Shown in pieces: positions 16,019 through 24,528 of a stretch of 64,000 nt of DNA. The number at the start of each line of letters is the position of its first letter. The first letter of the stretch is position 1. The position numbers and the translations under genes were made by a program. A model generated the notes under the pieces. That model did no database searches. It was not told the DNA's origin and was given only the letters and a program-made list of their open reading frames with translations. The stretch comes from Streptomyces xanthii (GTDB lineage: Bacteria > Actinomycetota > Actinomycetes > Streptomycetales > Streptomycetaceae). The DNA lies in the NCBI RefSeq assembly GCF_014621695.1, contig NZ_CP061281.1, positions 1,178,001 through 1,242,000 on the forward strand. The letters are read 5' to 3'.

Positions 16019-18076
16019 TCACACGGTGGCGATGGCCGGGTCGCTCACGCCCGCCGTGCCGTTCTCCACGTGCCCGGCGAGCCGGCGCAGATAGCCGGTC
16101 ACGCCCTCGGCGACGATCGTCAGGTCGTACCAGCGCCGGGTGCCCGACAGGTCGACGGTCCGCTGGAGCGAGCCGCCCGCGGGCACGGTGTGGGTCTGCA
16201 CGGCGCCCCCGTACGCGTTGGTCACCGTGAGCCGGACCGCGGCCGCCGTCGGGTTGGTCAGGGTCAGCTCCAGGTTGCCGGTGCCCCCGTTGTGGCGGGC
16301 GGTCACCTCAGGGCCCGCGACCTTGTTGTCGCCCTTGAAGGCGCGCAGGAACCCGTTCGGGCCGTGCACGGTCAGGTCGTAGGCGCCCTTGGAGTAGTAC
16401 GAGTTCCAGCTGTCCGAGATCGACTTGCCGGCCTCGGCCGTGTACGTCCAGGGCCCGTCGGTGCGGTTCTGGGAGCGGATCTGGAAGGCGGCGCCCGCGC
16501 TGGGGCCGCCGCTGAGGGTCAGCTTGTACTTGCCCGTCGCGATGTCGGCGGCGCCGTCCACGTAGGGCGCGTAGGGGAGCGGGCGGCTCGGACGGGAGCC
16601 GGCCTCCTGGCGGGGCAGGGAGCCCTGCGCGGGCGGCTTCGGGACGTAGCTGGGGTGCCGGTCGCGGTCCGGCGGCAGGTAGCCGGAGGTGTCGGGCAGC
16701 CGGGCCGGGTCGGTGACCTTCAGGGAGAAGTCGAAGGCGGAGGTGAGGTCGCCGCAGATGGCGCGGCGCCACGGCGAGATGTTGGTCTCCCGCACCCCGA
16801 AGCGCTGCTCCATGAACCGCAGGATCGAGGTGTGGTCGAAGGTCTCCGAGCACACGTATCCGCCGGTGGACCAGGGCGACACGACGATCATCGGGACACG
16901 CTGGCCGAGCCCGTAGGGTCCGGCGGCGCGGGTGATGCTGCCCGGGTAGTAGTCCAGCTTGGTGTCGACGGTGGACAGGCCCTGGCTCGCGGAGGACGGC
17001 GGGTACGGCGGCACGATGTGGTCGAAGTAGCCGTCGTTCTCGTCGTACGTGATGAACAGGGCGGTCCTGCTCCACACCTCGGGATTCGAGGTGAGCGCGT
17101 CGAGGACCTGCGATATGTACCAAGCGCCGTAGTTGGCGGGCCAGTTGGGGTGCTCGGAGAACGCCTCGGGGGCGGCGATCCAGGAGATCTTCGGCAGTGT
17201 GCCGGCCTTCACGTCGGCCTTGAGCACGTCGAAGTAGCCGTCGCCCGCCTTGGCGTTGGTTCCCGTGCGGGCCTTGTCGTACAGCGGGTCGCCGGGCTTG
17301 GCGTTGCGGTAGTTGTTGAAGTACAGCAGCGAGTTGTCGCCGTAGTTGCCCCGGTAGGCGTCGTTGATCCAGCCCCAGCTGCCGGCCGCGTCGAGCCCGT
17401 CGCCGATGTCCTGGTACACCTTCCAGGAGATCCCGGCCTTCTCAAGGCGTTCGGCGTACGTGGTCCAGCCGTAGCCCGCCTCCTCGTTGCCCAGGACGGG
17501 GCCGCCGCCGGTGCCGTCGTTGCCGACGTATCCGCTGAGCATGTAGTAGCGGTTGGGGTCGGTCGCGCCGATGAACGAGCAGTGGTAGTCGTCGCAGACG
17601 GTGAACTTGTCGGCGAGGGCGTGGTGGAAGGGGATGTCGTCGCGGGTCAGGTACGCCATCGTCCCGGTGCCCTTGGCGGCGATCCAGTTGTCGTAGCGGC
17701 CGTTCGCGAAGGCGCTGTGCCCGCCCGCCCAGTCGTGGTCGAGGCCGGCGATGAACTGCATGCCGAGGTCGGCCGCGTCCGGGTGGTACGGCAGGGTCTC
17801 CTTGCCGGCACTCGACTGGTACCAGACCGGTTTGCCGCTGGGCAGAGTGACCGGGCGCGGGTCACCGAAGCCGCGGACCCCCTTCATGGTGCCGAAGTAG
17901 TGGTCGAAGGAGCGGTTCTCCTGCATGAGCACCACGATGTGCTCGATGTCCTGGACGGTGCCGCTGCGGCGGGCCGCCGGGATGGCGGCGGCCCGCTCGA
18001 TGGAGCCGGACAGGGCCGTGTAGGCGGCGGTGGCTCCGGCGATCTGCAGGAAGCGGCGCCGGTTCAGTTCGGTCAT
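16019..18076 (-). CDS. Tat-exported phosphocholine-specific phospholipase C
   Basis: A 685-residue secreted enzyme of the acid-phosphatase/PLC superfamily that hydrolyses phosphatidylcholine or sphingomyelin headgroups. The N-terminus NRRRFLQIAGATAAYTALSG is a twin-arginine signal. The catalytic phosphoesterase domain starts IEHIVVLMQENRSFDHYFGTMKGVRGF and continues through GADWHP-type metal-site equivalents such as FITYDENDGYFDHIVPP and QRVPMIVVSPWSTGGYVCSETFDHTSILRF. Two DUF756-like beta domains close the protein (about 510-595 and 600-680). Length matches the family. It is monocistronic with a strong downstream hairpin. Such genes are often phosphate-controlled in Streptomyces; I did not identify a convincing PHO box in the 144-bp upstream gap. 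Confidence 0.93.
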   Translation of the reverse strand: MTELNRRRFLQIAGATAAYTALSGSIERAAAIPAARRSGTVQDIEHIVVLMQENRSFDHYFGTMKGVRGFGDPRPVTLPSGKPVWYQSSAGKETLPYHPDAADLGMQFIAGLDHDWAGGHSAFANGRYDNWIAAKGTGTMAYLTRDDIPFHHALADKFTVCDDYHCSFIGATDPNRYYMLSGYVGNDGTGGGPVLGNEEAGYGWTTYAERLEKAGISWKVYQDIGDGLDAAGSWGWINDAYRGNYGDNSLLYFNNYRNAKPGDPLYDKARTGTNAKAGDGYFDVLKADVKAGTLPKISWIAAPEAFSEHPNWPANYGAWYISQVLDALTSNPEVWSRTALFITYDENDGYFDHIVPPYPPSSASQGLSTVDTKLDYYPGSITRAAGPYGLGQRVPMIVVSPWSTGGYVCSETFDHTSILRFMEQRFGVRETNISPWRRAICGDLTSAFDFSLKVTDPARLPDTSGYLPPDRDRHPSYVPKPPAQGSLPRQEAGSRPSRPLPYAPYVDGAADIATGKYKLTLSGGPSAGAAFQIRSQNRTDGPWTYTAEAGKSISDSWNSYYSKGAYDLTVHGPNGFLRAFKGDNKVAGPEVTARHNGGTGNLELTLTNPTAAAVRLTVTNAYGGAVQTHTVPAGGSLQRTVDLSGTRRWYDLTIVAEGVTGYLRRLAGHVENGTAGVSDPAIATV

Positions 18077-18220
18077 GGGTGGGGGGATCTCCTGTTACGT
18101 CGGTGGATGCGTCGGCGGACGGGATCGACGGGAGTACGCCAACGGAGTGTTCAAGACCACCGGGAGAAAGGGAAGGGGCGGTGACGCACGTGTGAAGCCG
18201 GTGGGGCGGACGGCCGAAAG

Positions 18221-19216
18221 TCATCGGTGCGGCGCCGGATCCGGACCCTGTGACTCCACCGCCGGACCGAGGGGCTCCCCCGCGAGCCACTCGGCGACGG
18301 CCCGCCCGATCCGCTGCCCGGTCTCGATCTCCACGAAGCCGAACTGCCCGGACTGGTTGCACTCCAGGAACCACCAGATGCCGTCCGCGTCCTCCGCGAA
18401 GTCGAAGGCCCCGTAGGCGAGTTGGGCCCGGGTCAGATAGGCGTGCACGCCGTCGGCCACGCGCCGCGGCACGTGTACCGGCCGCCACGGCCCCGCCGTG
18501 TCGTTGAAGCGCACGTCGACGACGGCCTCGTCGGCCTCCTCCGCCTGCGGCTCGCTCCGCGCGCGGGCCGCGAACAGCCGGTCGCCCACGACGGTCAGGC
18601 GGATGTCGGCGACCTTGCGGACCCGGCGTTGCAGCAGCGTCGGGCCGTGCGCGACGTCCCGGTAGTCCTCGCCCGGCCGCACACGTGTGGTCGGCACGGC
18701 CATCCCGTGCCCGTCCGGGTGTGCGCCGGAGACCGGCTTCACGACGAGGTCGGGATAGCGCTCCGCGAACTCCCGGGCCACCCGGGGGAACGTGGTGATG
18801 AGCGTCGCGGGCACCGGCAGCCCGCAGGCCCGGGCCAGCCACAGCTGCCAGGGCTTGTGCCGGGCCTGCCGGGCCGCGTCCGGATGGTTCATCCAGCGCG
18901 CGTCGGTGCAGCGCAGCATGCCGTACAGCGACTGGGAGGCCTCCTCGGTCAGCCAGTCGGAGGCGGCGAGCGCGCGGGCGGCGGGGGTGCCGGGCCTGCG
19001 CACCCACACGGAACGCAGACCCGCCATGCTCACCACCCGGCCACCGACGGACAGATGGCCATGAAACGCCCCATGGGCGAACTCTCCGGACACTCCGACG
19101 CCGCCGGGAAGTTCGGCCGGATCCAGTCTCAGCACCGGGATTCCCCCGGCGTTCAATTCCACGACGGCCATGTCGGCCGTCACGTCCTGTTCGTTCGTCA
19201 GGATCAGAACGGTCAT
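18221..19216 (-). CDS. ATP-grasp ribosomal peptide maturase (graspetide ligase, SAV_5884-type)
   Basis: A 331-residue ATP-grasp enzyme that, by family knowledge, forms ester or amide side-chain bridges in a ribosomally made peptide. Visible features are the N-terminal preATP-grasp segment MTVLILTNEQDVTADMAVVELN, VWVRRPGTP, the ATP-binding PDLVVKPVSGAHPDGHG, LLQRRVRKVADIRLTVVGDRLFAARA and the metal-binding end GIWWFLECNQSGQFGFVE. A longer frame extends upstream through the precursor gene in another phase; ATG 19216 is the start because it opens the conserved domain 14 bp after the precursor stop. No methyltransferase or transporter partner is adjacent, so this is a minimal two-gene locus. Confidence 0.92.
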   Translation of the reverse strand: MTVLILTNEQDVTADMAVVELNAGGIPVLRLDPAELPGGVGVSGEFAHGAFHGHLSVGGRVVSMAGLRSVWVRRPGTPAARALAASDWLTEEASQSLYGMLRCTDARWMNHPDAARQARHKPWQLWLARACGLPVPATLITTFPRVAREFAERYPDLVVKPVSGAHPDGHGMAVPTTRVRPGEDYRDVAHGPTLLQRRVRKVADIRLTVVGDRLFAARARSEPQAEEADEAVVDVRFNDTAGPWRPVHVPRRVADGVHAYLTRAQLAYGAFDFAEDADGIWWFLECNQSGQFGFVEIETGQRIGRAVAEWLAGEPLGPAVESQGPDPAPHR

Positions 19217-19230
19217 TTCCGCGCGGCCGT

Positions 19231-19422
19231 TCAGTCGTCGAAATGGGTTTTGGACCCTGCCGTGGACGTGGTAGCGGCACTCTCTCGCAACACAGCGTAG
19301 TCGTACGCGGCCACTCCGCCGTCGGGCAGCACATTCAACTGCAGTGCGGAGTCGTACGTGTACGGCGCGCTGACCTCTGCCTCTCGTACAGCTCGGGCAT
19401 AGTTCAGGGCGAACGGTCGCAT
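19231..19422 (-). CDS. Graspetide precursor peptide (putative ATP-grasp-modified RiPP)
   Basis: A 63-residue peptide. The leader has the family motifs RPFALNYAR (residues 2-10) and YDSALQLNVLPDG (23-35), which are probably read by the ATP-grasp enzyme. The C-terminal core TTSTAGSKTHFDD (51-63) supplies hydroxyl and amino donors (Thr51, Thr52, Ser53, Thr54, Ser57, Lys58, Thr59) and carboxyl acceptors (Asp62, Asp63) for macrolactone or macrolactam bonds; the actual linkages are unknown. Start ATG 19422 is preferred over the upstream frame because GAGGAG precedes it by 5 bases and the conserved leader begins there. It is transcribed just ahead of the ligase gene. Confidence 0.9.
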   Translation of the reverse strand: MRPFALNYARAVREAEVSAPYTYDSALQLNVLPDGGVAAYDYAVLRESAATTSTAGSKTHFDD

Positions 19423-19582
19423 GAGTACTCCTCGTTGGGGGGCGCACCAAGCTAAGCGCATGGTGACTCTCCGGCGTCACACTCCTAGCGAATTTCTCAG
19501 ATTCTTTCTGTAGGACGCATCACACCTGCGGACGAGTTCATTCCGCCACGGAGCGTGATGACGCAACGTCAGCAACCAGAAA

Positions 19583-19605
19583 GGGGCGGCCCTTTGGGCC
19601 ACCCC
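19583..19605. terminator. Terminator hairpin downstream of the GH4 gene
   Basis: GGGGCGGCCC and GGGCCACCCC flank a TTT loop (one C-A mismatch in a 10-bp stem). It sits 62 bases past the minus-strand stop of the GH4 gene and upstream of the graspetide promoter region. Confidence 0.6.
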
Positions 19606-19667
19606 TCTGCTATACCGCGCCTTTACAGTCCTTTACACTCCTTCACGCCACCGTCACCGGGCCGCCG

Positions 19668-20996
19668 TCAGGCCCGCAGCGGGGCCAGCTCGGGGTGCGC
19701 CGACACGTATCCGTCCAGGAGCCGGCGGGCGACGGCGACCGAGTCGACGAGCGGGTGCAGGGCGAAGGCCTTGACCGCGGCGGCGCGGGACGCGGTCGTG
19801 GCCGCGGTCAGCACCTCGCGCTCCACGGCCTTGACCGAGGTGATCAGGCCCGTGGCGTGGCCGGGGAGCGGGTCGACGGCCACGGGGTGCGCGCCGTTGG
19901 CGTCGACGAGGCAGGGCACCTCGATGACGGCGTCCGCGTCGAGGGCCGAAAGGACGTGCCGGTTGCGGACGTTGAGGATGAGTGTGGCGCGTTCGTCGCG
20001 GGCGATGGCCCGCATCAGCGCGAGCGCGACCTTCTCGTACCCGCCGGACTCCTCCAGGTCGGCCTCGTCGCGCTCGCCCGCGCCGGCCGCCTCGCGGTTG
20101 TCGGCCATGTACGTGGCCTCGCGCTCGGCGCGGGTGCGGTCCCAGGAGGCGTAGGAGGGATCGGCGTAGAAGGCGGACTGCTGGTCGGCGAGGAAGGCGC
20201 CGCGGGTGCGTTCGGCCTCGCGGTAGGCGCGGACGGTCTCGCGGTTGAAGTAGTAGTAGTGCAGATACTCGTTGGGGATCGCGCCGAGGGAGCGCAGCCA
20301 GTCTGTGCCGAACAGGCGGCCCTCCTCGAAGGAGCCGAGCAGGTGCTCGTCGGCGAGCAGCCGGGGCAGCTCGTCGCGGCCGTGCACGCGCAGGCCGCGC
20401 AGCCAGCCCAGGTGGTTGAGGCCCACGTAGTCGATCCACGTGTCGGCCGGGTCGGCGCCCAGGACCCGGGCCGCGCGGCGGCCGAGGCCGACGGGCGAGT
20501 CGCAGATGCCGATGACGCGGTCGCCGAGGTGGCGGGACATGGCCTCGGTGACCAGGCCGGCGGGGTTGGTGAAGTTGATGACCCAGGCGTCGGGGGCGAC
20601 GGCGGCGACGCGGCGGGCGATGTGGGTCGCGACGGGCACGGTGCGCAGTCCGTACGCGATGCCGCCGGCGCCGACGGTCTCCTGGCCGAGAACCCCCTCC
20701 TCCAGCGCGACGCGTTCGTCGGCGGCGCGGCCCGCGAGACCGCCGACGCGGATCGCGGAGAAGACGAAGTCGGCGCCCCGCAGCGCCTCGTCGAGATCGG
20801 TGGTGGAGTGCACGGCGGGCGCGTCGGGAACACCCATGGCCTGCTGCGCGAGCACCCCGGTGATCGCCTTCAGCCGGTCGCCGTCGATGTCGTGGAGGGT
20901 CACCTCGGTGACCCGGCCCGGGGCGTGGTCGTCGAGCAGTGCGCCGTACACGAGGGGCACCCGGAATCCGCCACCGCCGAGAATCGTCAGCCTCAT
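19668..20996 (-). CDS. Glycoside hydrolase family 4 (6-phospho-beta-glucosidase-type)
   Basis: A 442-residue NAD- and metal-dependent GH4 enzyme that cleaves glycosides by transient oxidation. Shown by the N-terminal nucleotide-binding loop LTILGGGGFRVP, the NFTNPAGLVTEA motif, the metal-site GICDSPVG with its cysteine, GLNHLGW and the C-terminal KAFALHPLVDSVAVARRLLDGY. Length is standard. Start ATG 20996 is immediately before the Rossmann motif; the longer open frame upstream crosses the divergent secreted-protein gene. The exact sugar (6-phospho-beta-glucoside or other) cannot be told, and no PTS genes accompany it. It shares a 58-bp divergent promoter region with the neighbour at 21055. 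Confidence 0.92.
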   Translation of the reverse strand: MRLTILGGGGFRVPLVYGALLDDHAPGRVTEVTLHDIDGDRLKAITGVLAQQAMGVPDAPAVHSTTDLDEALRGADFVFSAIRVGGLAGRAADERVALEEGVLGQETVGAGGIAYGLRTVPVATHIARRVAAVAPDAWVINFTNPAGLVTEAMSRHLGDRVIGICDSPVGLGRRAARVLGADPADTWIDYVGLNHLGWLRGLRVHGRDELPRLLADEHLLGSFEEGRLFGTDWLRSLGAIPNEYLHYYYFNRETVRAYREAERTRGAFLADQQSAFYADPSYASWDRTRAEREATYMADNREAAGAGERDEADLEESGGYEKVALALMRAIARDERATLILNVRNRHVLSALDADAVIEVPCLVDANGAHPVAVDPLPGHATGLITSVKAVEREVLTAATTASRAAAVKAFALHPLVDSVAVARRLLDGYVSAHPELAPLRA

Positions 20997-21054
20997 GGCC
21001 CGATCGTAGGGCAGCCTGATCCCCGACCAGATCTTCGACCGGCGGAGGACCCCC

Positions 21055-21918
21055 ATGCACATCCGCTCGACCACGACCTCTACGTCGCCCCGTACCAGAC
21101 GCACCGGACGCCGACTCCTCACCGCGGCCGCCGCGTTCGCCGCGCTGGCGCTCGGCGCCGGGACCGCGACGGCCGCGCCCGGGTGGACCGAGACCGGCAC
21201 GGCGCGCGTGGACTCGCTGTCCGGCAGCCAGGGCCTGGCGAGCCGCGCGGACGGCTCGCTGGTGTACCGCGGCCTGGCCTCGGTCCCGCTCGACCTGCGG
21301 ATAGCCGGCTGGACGCACGTGGGCGACCCGGACATCGCGGGTGGCTACACCTTCGACGCGTACCAGGGCGGTGACGGCGCGAAGAAGAAGATGTACGCGG
21401 TGACCGCGCCCGGCGGGAAGCGCACGACGTACGAACACGCGCTGGATCCGGGCGAGTTGCTGAACAACTCGTTCGCGACGGTGTCGCCGGACGGGCAGTG
21501 GCTGGTGTCCGGCGAGTGGGGCACGATGCGCCGCCTCCAGGTCTTCCCGGCGCCCGTCCTGAACCCGTCGGCGCCCGCGCCCGGCACGAATCTCCCGCAG
21601 GCCGGCCAGATCACGCTGGACCGGTCCGTCGACGACATCCAGGGCTGCGACTTCACCGACGCCACGCATCTGCTGTGCTCGTCGGACGGCGCGGCCAAGG
21701 AGGTCCTGGAGGTCGCGCTGGACCGCGCCCTGGACGGCGCGCCGGTCACCGGCCGGGTCACCTCGGCGTTCGCGATCCCCCAGCGCAGCATCTGCTCGGG
21801 CACGTTCGAGTCCGAGGGCGTCGACTACGACGCGGCGCGCGGCACCCTCCGGGTGGAGATGGTGCCGCCGTCGCCGTGCCTGGTGACGACGGCCGTCATC
21901 TCGTACCGCAGGGGCTGA
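21055..21918 (+). CDS. Secreted protein of unknown function, beta-propeller-like
   Basis: A 287-residue exported protein. The N-terminus has several Arg followed by a hydrophobic stretch ending TATAAPG (cleavage expected near residue 41). The mature part is rich in short beta-strand patterns (SQGLASRADGSLVYRGL, NSFATVSPDGQWLVSGEWG, CDFTDATHLLCSSDG) like irregular propeller blades, with four cysteines that could form disulfides. I do not recognise the family by function. It is transcribed divergently from the GH4 gene and ends at a GC hairpin. Confidence 0.7.
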   Translation: MHIRSTTTSTSPRTRRTGRRLLTAAAAFAALALGAGTATAAPGWTETGTARVDSLSGSQGLASRADGSLVYRGLASVPLDLRIAGWTHVGDPDIAGGYTFDAYQGGDGAKKKMYAVTAPGGKRTTYEHALDPGELLNNSFATVSPDGQWLVSGEWGTMRRLQVFPAPVLNPSAPAPGTNLPQAGQITLDRSVDDIQGCDFTDATHLLCSSDGAAKEVLEVALDRALDGAPVTGRVTSAFAIPQRSICSGTFESEGVDYDAARGTLRVEMVPPSPCLVTTAVISYRRG

Positions 21919-21943
21919 CCGGTACGAGCGGTCACGGGGTGGG

Positions 21944-21975
21944 GCCGGCCGGGATCAGCCTCGCTCCCGGCCGGC
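21944..21975. terminator. Bidirectional terminator, 11-bp stem
   Basis: Arms 21944-21954 and 21965-21975 are perfect inverted repeats with a 10-nt loop, between the convergent secreted-protein and DJ-1-family genes. Confidence 0.65.
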
Positions 21976-21997
21976 GCCCTCCGGCTTCTTTCGCGGG

Positions 21998-22621
21998 TCA
22001 GGCGGGCACCGGTGCGGCGGCGGGGAGGTACGGCGTGACGTTGCGCAGGGCGCGCTCCACGTACTCCTCCTTCTCGCCGACCGGCGCGACGTAGTGCAGC
22101 GCGCTCGCCGCGGCCTCGACGCCCCGGGTGCGGGCGATGATCCACGCGGCGAGATACGGGGAGGCGAGGCAGCCGCCGGCGGTGGCGACGGAGTCCCGGG
22201 CGTGGAAGGGCTGGTCGATCACGTCGATGCCGGCGGCGACGACCCACGGCCTCGTGGTCAGGTCGGTGCAGGCGGGGACGCCTTCGAGCAGGCCGAGCCG
22301 GGCCAGCACGAGCGCGCCGGAGCACTGGGCGGCGATGAGCTGGCGTGCGGGGTCGAGGCCGCGCAGGACGCTCATGATCGCCGGGTCCTCGACGACCTCG
22401 CGGGTGGCGATGCCGCTGCCGATGATCACGGCGTCGGCGGCGCACGCGTCCTCCAGCGTGGACATCTGCTCGACGACCACGCCGTTCATCGACGTCACCT
22501 TGGGGCTCGGGGTGGCGATCGTGACGCGCCAGCCCTCGCTCCTGACGCGGTTGAGCACGCCGAGCGCGATGAGGGAGTCGAGTTCGTTGTAGCCCTCGAA
22601 GGTGAGGATGGCTATGTGCAC
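21998..22621 (-). CDS. DJ-1/PfpI-family protein
   Basis: A 207-residue single-domain class I glutamine-amidotransferase-like protein. It begins HIAILTFEGYNELDSLIALGVLN and carries the nucleophile-elbow cysteine in LIAAQCSGALVLARLG (Cys100). It lacks the AraC HTH that GlxA-type regulators add at the C-terminus. Members act as isonitrile hydratases, glyoxalases or chaperone-like stress proteins; which applies here is open. The start is GTG 22621, preceded by GGAAGGA. It is divergent from the MocR regulator with a short gap holding an ATTGT/ACAAT inverted repeat, so it is a likely MocR target. Confidence 0.85.
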   Translation of the reverse strand: MHIAILTFEGYNELDSLIALGVLNRVRSEGWRVTIATPSPKVTSMNGVVVEQMSTLEDACAADAVIIGSGIATREVVEDPAIMSVLRGLDPARQLIAAQCSGALVLARLGLLEGVPACTDLTTRPWVVAAGIDVIDQPFHARDSVATAGGCLASPYLAAWIIARTRGVEAAASALHYVAPVGEKEEYVERALRNVTPYLPAAAPVPA

Positions 22622-22694
22622 GGCGGCGGTCCTTCCGGGAGCGGGTGCGGGACGGAAGCCGACCGTAGGGACAGACATCCAGGACAGCCAAGAA

Positions 22695-22711
22695 ATTGTC
22701 ATGCGTACAAT
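22695..22711. promoter_or_regulatory. Candidate MocR operator ATTGT-N7-ACAAT
   Basis: ATTGTCATGCGTACAAT carries 5-bp inverted arms 8 bases upstream of the chosen MocR start and 73 bases from the DJ-1 start. Its position between divergent genes fits autoregulation by the MocR protein. The evidence is the inverted repeat and its location only. Confidence 0.4.
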
Positions 22712-22718
22712 CCGCCGT

Positions 22719-24056
22719 ATGGCTGCCCCGCGGTACAAGACGCTGGTCGACGCGCTCGCGTCCGACATCCGGTCCGGAAGGCTCGCCGCGGGCGCCCGGC
22801 TGCCGACCCATCGCGGGCTCGCCGCCCGGGAGGGCATCGCGGTGGTGACCGCGACGCGGGTGTACGCGGAGCTGGAGGCGATGGGCCTGGTCAGCCGGGA
22901 GCAGGGCCGGGGCACGTTCGTACGGGACCTCGCGGTGCCCGCCGGACACGGTATCGACCAGGCGGCCGTGGCCCCGGACACGGTCGACCTCAGCTTCAAC
23001 TACCCGTCCCTGCCCGGGCAGGCCGGTCTCCTGCGGCAGGCCCTGCGGGAGCTGGCCGGTTCCGGTGATCTCGACTCGCTGCTGCGCTATCAGCCGCATC
23101 CGGGGCGCCCGCAGGACCGGGCCGCGATCGCCCGGCACCTGCGGCGGCGGGGGCTCACGACGGACGCGGAGCGGGTCCTCGTCGTCAACGGCGCGCAGCA
23201 CGGCCTGGCCGTCACGGTCATGGCGATGCTGGCGGCCGGTGACGTCGTCGCGGTCGACGCGCTCACCTATCCGGGGTTCAAGGTGCTCGCCCACGCCTTC
23301 CATCTCGACCTGGAGCCCGTCCCGGTGACGGCCGGCGGGCCGGATCTCGACGCGCTGGAGCGCCTGTGCGCGACCCGCCCCGTCCGCGCGATCTACACGA
23401 TGCCCACGCTCCACAACCCGCTGGGCGGGGTCATGTCCGCGGCCGACCGCACCCGCCTCGTCGCCGTCGCGCGGCGGCACGGCGCGCTGATCGTCGAGGA
23501 CGCCTCCTACGCCTACCTGGTGGAGGACCCGCCTCCGCCGCTGGCCGCCACCGCGCCGGACCTCACCGTCCATGTGTCGGGGCTGTCGAAGAGCGTCGCC
23601 ACGGGTCTGCGCGTCGGTTTCGTCGTCGCCCCGCCGTCCGCCGTGCCGTCGCTCGAACGCGCGATCCGGGCGACCACGTGGAACACCCCGGCGCTCACCA
23701 CCGCGATCGTGTGCCGCTGGCTCGAGGACGGCACCGTGGACGCGTTGGAGGCACGCAAGCGGGCCGACGCCAGGTCCCGTCAGGGCATCGCGCGCGAGGA
23801 GTTGGCGGGTCTGCCCTTCCTCGCCCACCCCGCGTCCTATTTCACCTGGCTTCCCCTGCCCGAGGACGCCCGCGCCGACCGTCTGACGGCCACGCTCGCG
23901 CGGCGCGGCATCTCGGTGTCCACGGCCGAACCCTTCACGACCACGCACCACACCCCGCAGGCCCTGCGGCTCGCCCTCGGCTCGACCGACCCGGAGAGCC
24001 TGCGGTCGACGCTGCGGACGGTGCGGGAGGTCGCGATCGAGGACGCCTTCGCCTGA
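22719..24056 (+). CDS. MocR-type regulator: GntR HTH fused to aminotransferase-like domain
   Basis: A 445-residue PLP-dependent transcription factor. Residues ~6-70 are a GntR winged helix (YKTLVDALASDIRSGRLAAGARLPTHRGLAAREGIAVVTATRVYAELEAMGLVSREQGRGTFV). Residues ~95-440 are a fold-type I aminotransferase domain with VLVVNGAQHGL, TMPTLHNPLGGVM and the PLP lysine in VSGLSKSVATG (Lys291). A longer frame begins at 22602, but ATG 22719 keeps the operator-like repeat untranslated and starts at the HTH. Members sense PLP or an amino compound. It most likely controls itself and the divergent DJ-1 gene. Confidence 0.9.
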   Translation: MAAPRYKTLVDALASDIRSGRLAAGARLPTHRGLAAREGIAVVTATRVYAELEAMGLVSREQGRGTFVRDLAVPAGHGIDQAAVAPDTVDLSFNYPSLPGQAGLLRQALRELAGSGDLDSLLRYQPHPGRPQDRAAIARHLRRRGLTTDAERVLVVNGAQHGLAVTVMAMLAAGDVVAVDALTYPGFKVLAHAFHLDLEPVPVTAGGPDLDALERLCATRPVRAIYTMPTLHNPLGGVMSAADRTRLVAVARRHGALIVEDASYAYLVEDPPPPLAATAPDLTVHVSGLSKSVATGLRVGFVVAPPSAVPSLERAIRATTWNTPALTTAIVCRWLEDGTVDALEARKRADARSRQGIAREELAGLPFLAHPASYFTWLPLPEDARADRLTATLARRGISVSTAEPFTTTHHTPQALRLALGSTDPESLRSTLRTVREVAIEDAFA

Positions 24057-24088
24057 GGCGTCTGCGCGCCGGTGCGTAGCATCCAGGC

Positions 24089-24457
24089 ATGCTGAGGATC
24101 GGTTCTGTCGTGCTGGGTGTGTCGGATGTGCCGCGTGCGGCCGCGTTCTGGACGGAGGCGCTCGGCTACGTCCCGCGCGACGAGGTCGGCGACGACTGGG
24201 CGGTGCTCGTCCCGGCGGACGGCCCCGGGGTCCAACTCGCGCTCGGTCTCAGCGAGTCGCCGGTCCAGGAGCACCCGCGTGTCCACCTCGACCTCTACGC
24301 CGGGAACGCGGCCGAGCAGGCCGCCGAGATCGAGCGGCTCGTGTCCCTGGGCGCCCGGCAGGTCGACTGGGACCTGTACCCGCAGGACCCGGACTTCGTG
24401 GTGCTGGCCGACCCGGACGGCAACCGCTTCTGCGTCATCGACACCGCCCACCCCTGA
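24089..24457 (+). CDS. VOC-superfamily (glyoxalase/bleomycin-resistance-like) protein
   Basis: A 122-residue protein with paired beta-alpha-beta-beta-beta modules: SVVLGVSDVPRAAAFWTEALGYVPRDE at the start and VHLDLYAGN...VVLADPDGNRFCVID at the end. The final DPDGN(R/x)FCV motif is characteristic of a common Streptomyces VOC subgroup. Metal-binding residues of true glyoxalase I are only partly visible (His66 region), so the reaction is unknown. It lies 32 bp after the MocR gene on the same strand and could be read through from it. Confidence 0.85.
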   Translation: MLRIGSVVLGVSDVPRAAAFWTEALGYVPRDEVGDDWAVLVPADGPGVQLALGLSESPVQEHPRVHLDLYAGNAAEQAAEIERLVSLGARQVDWDLYPQDPDFVVLADPDGNRFCVIDTAHP

Positions 24458-24528
24458 ACCGGAGCCGATCCGAAGGCGGGTGACCACCTCCGCGTGAGCG
24501 GGCTCCCTCCGGGGAAAAGGTCAGGATC

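Noticed and set aside
19490-19667. tRNA gene in the spacer near the graspetide locus
   Set aside because: The only structure is a single GC hairpin; no cloverleaf arms or CCA-type end were found.
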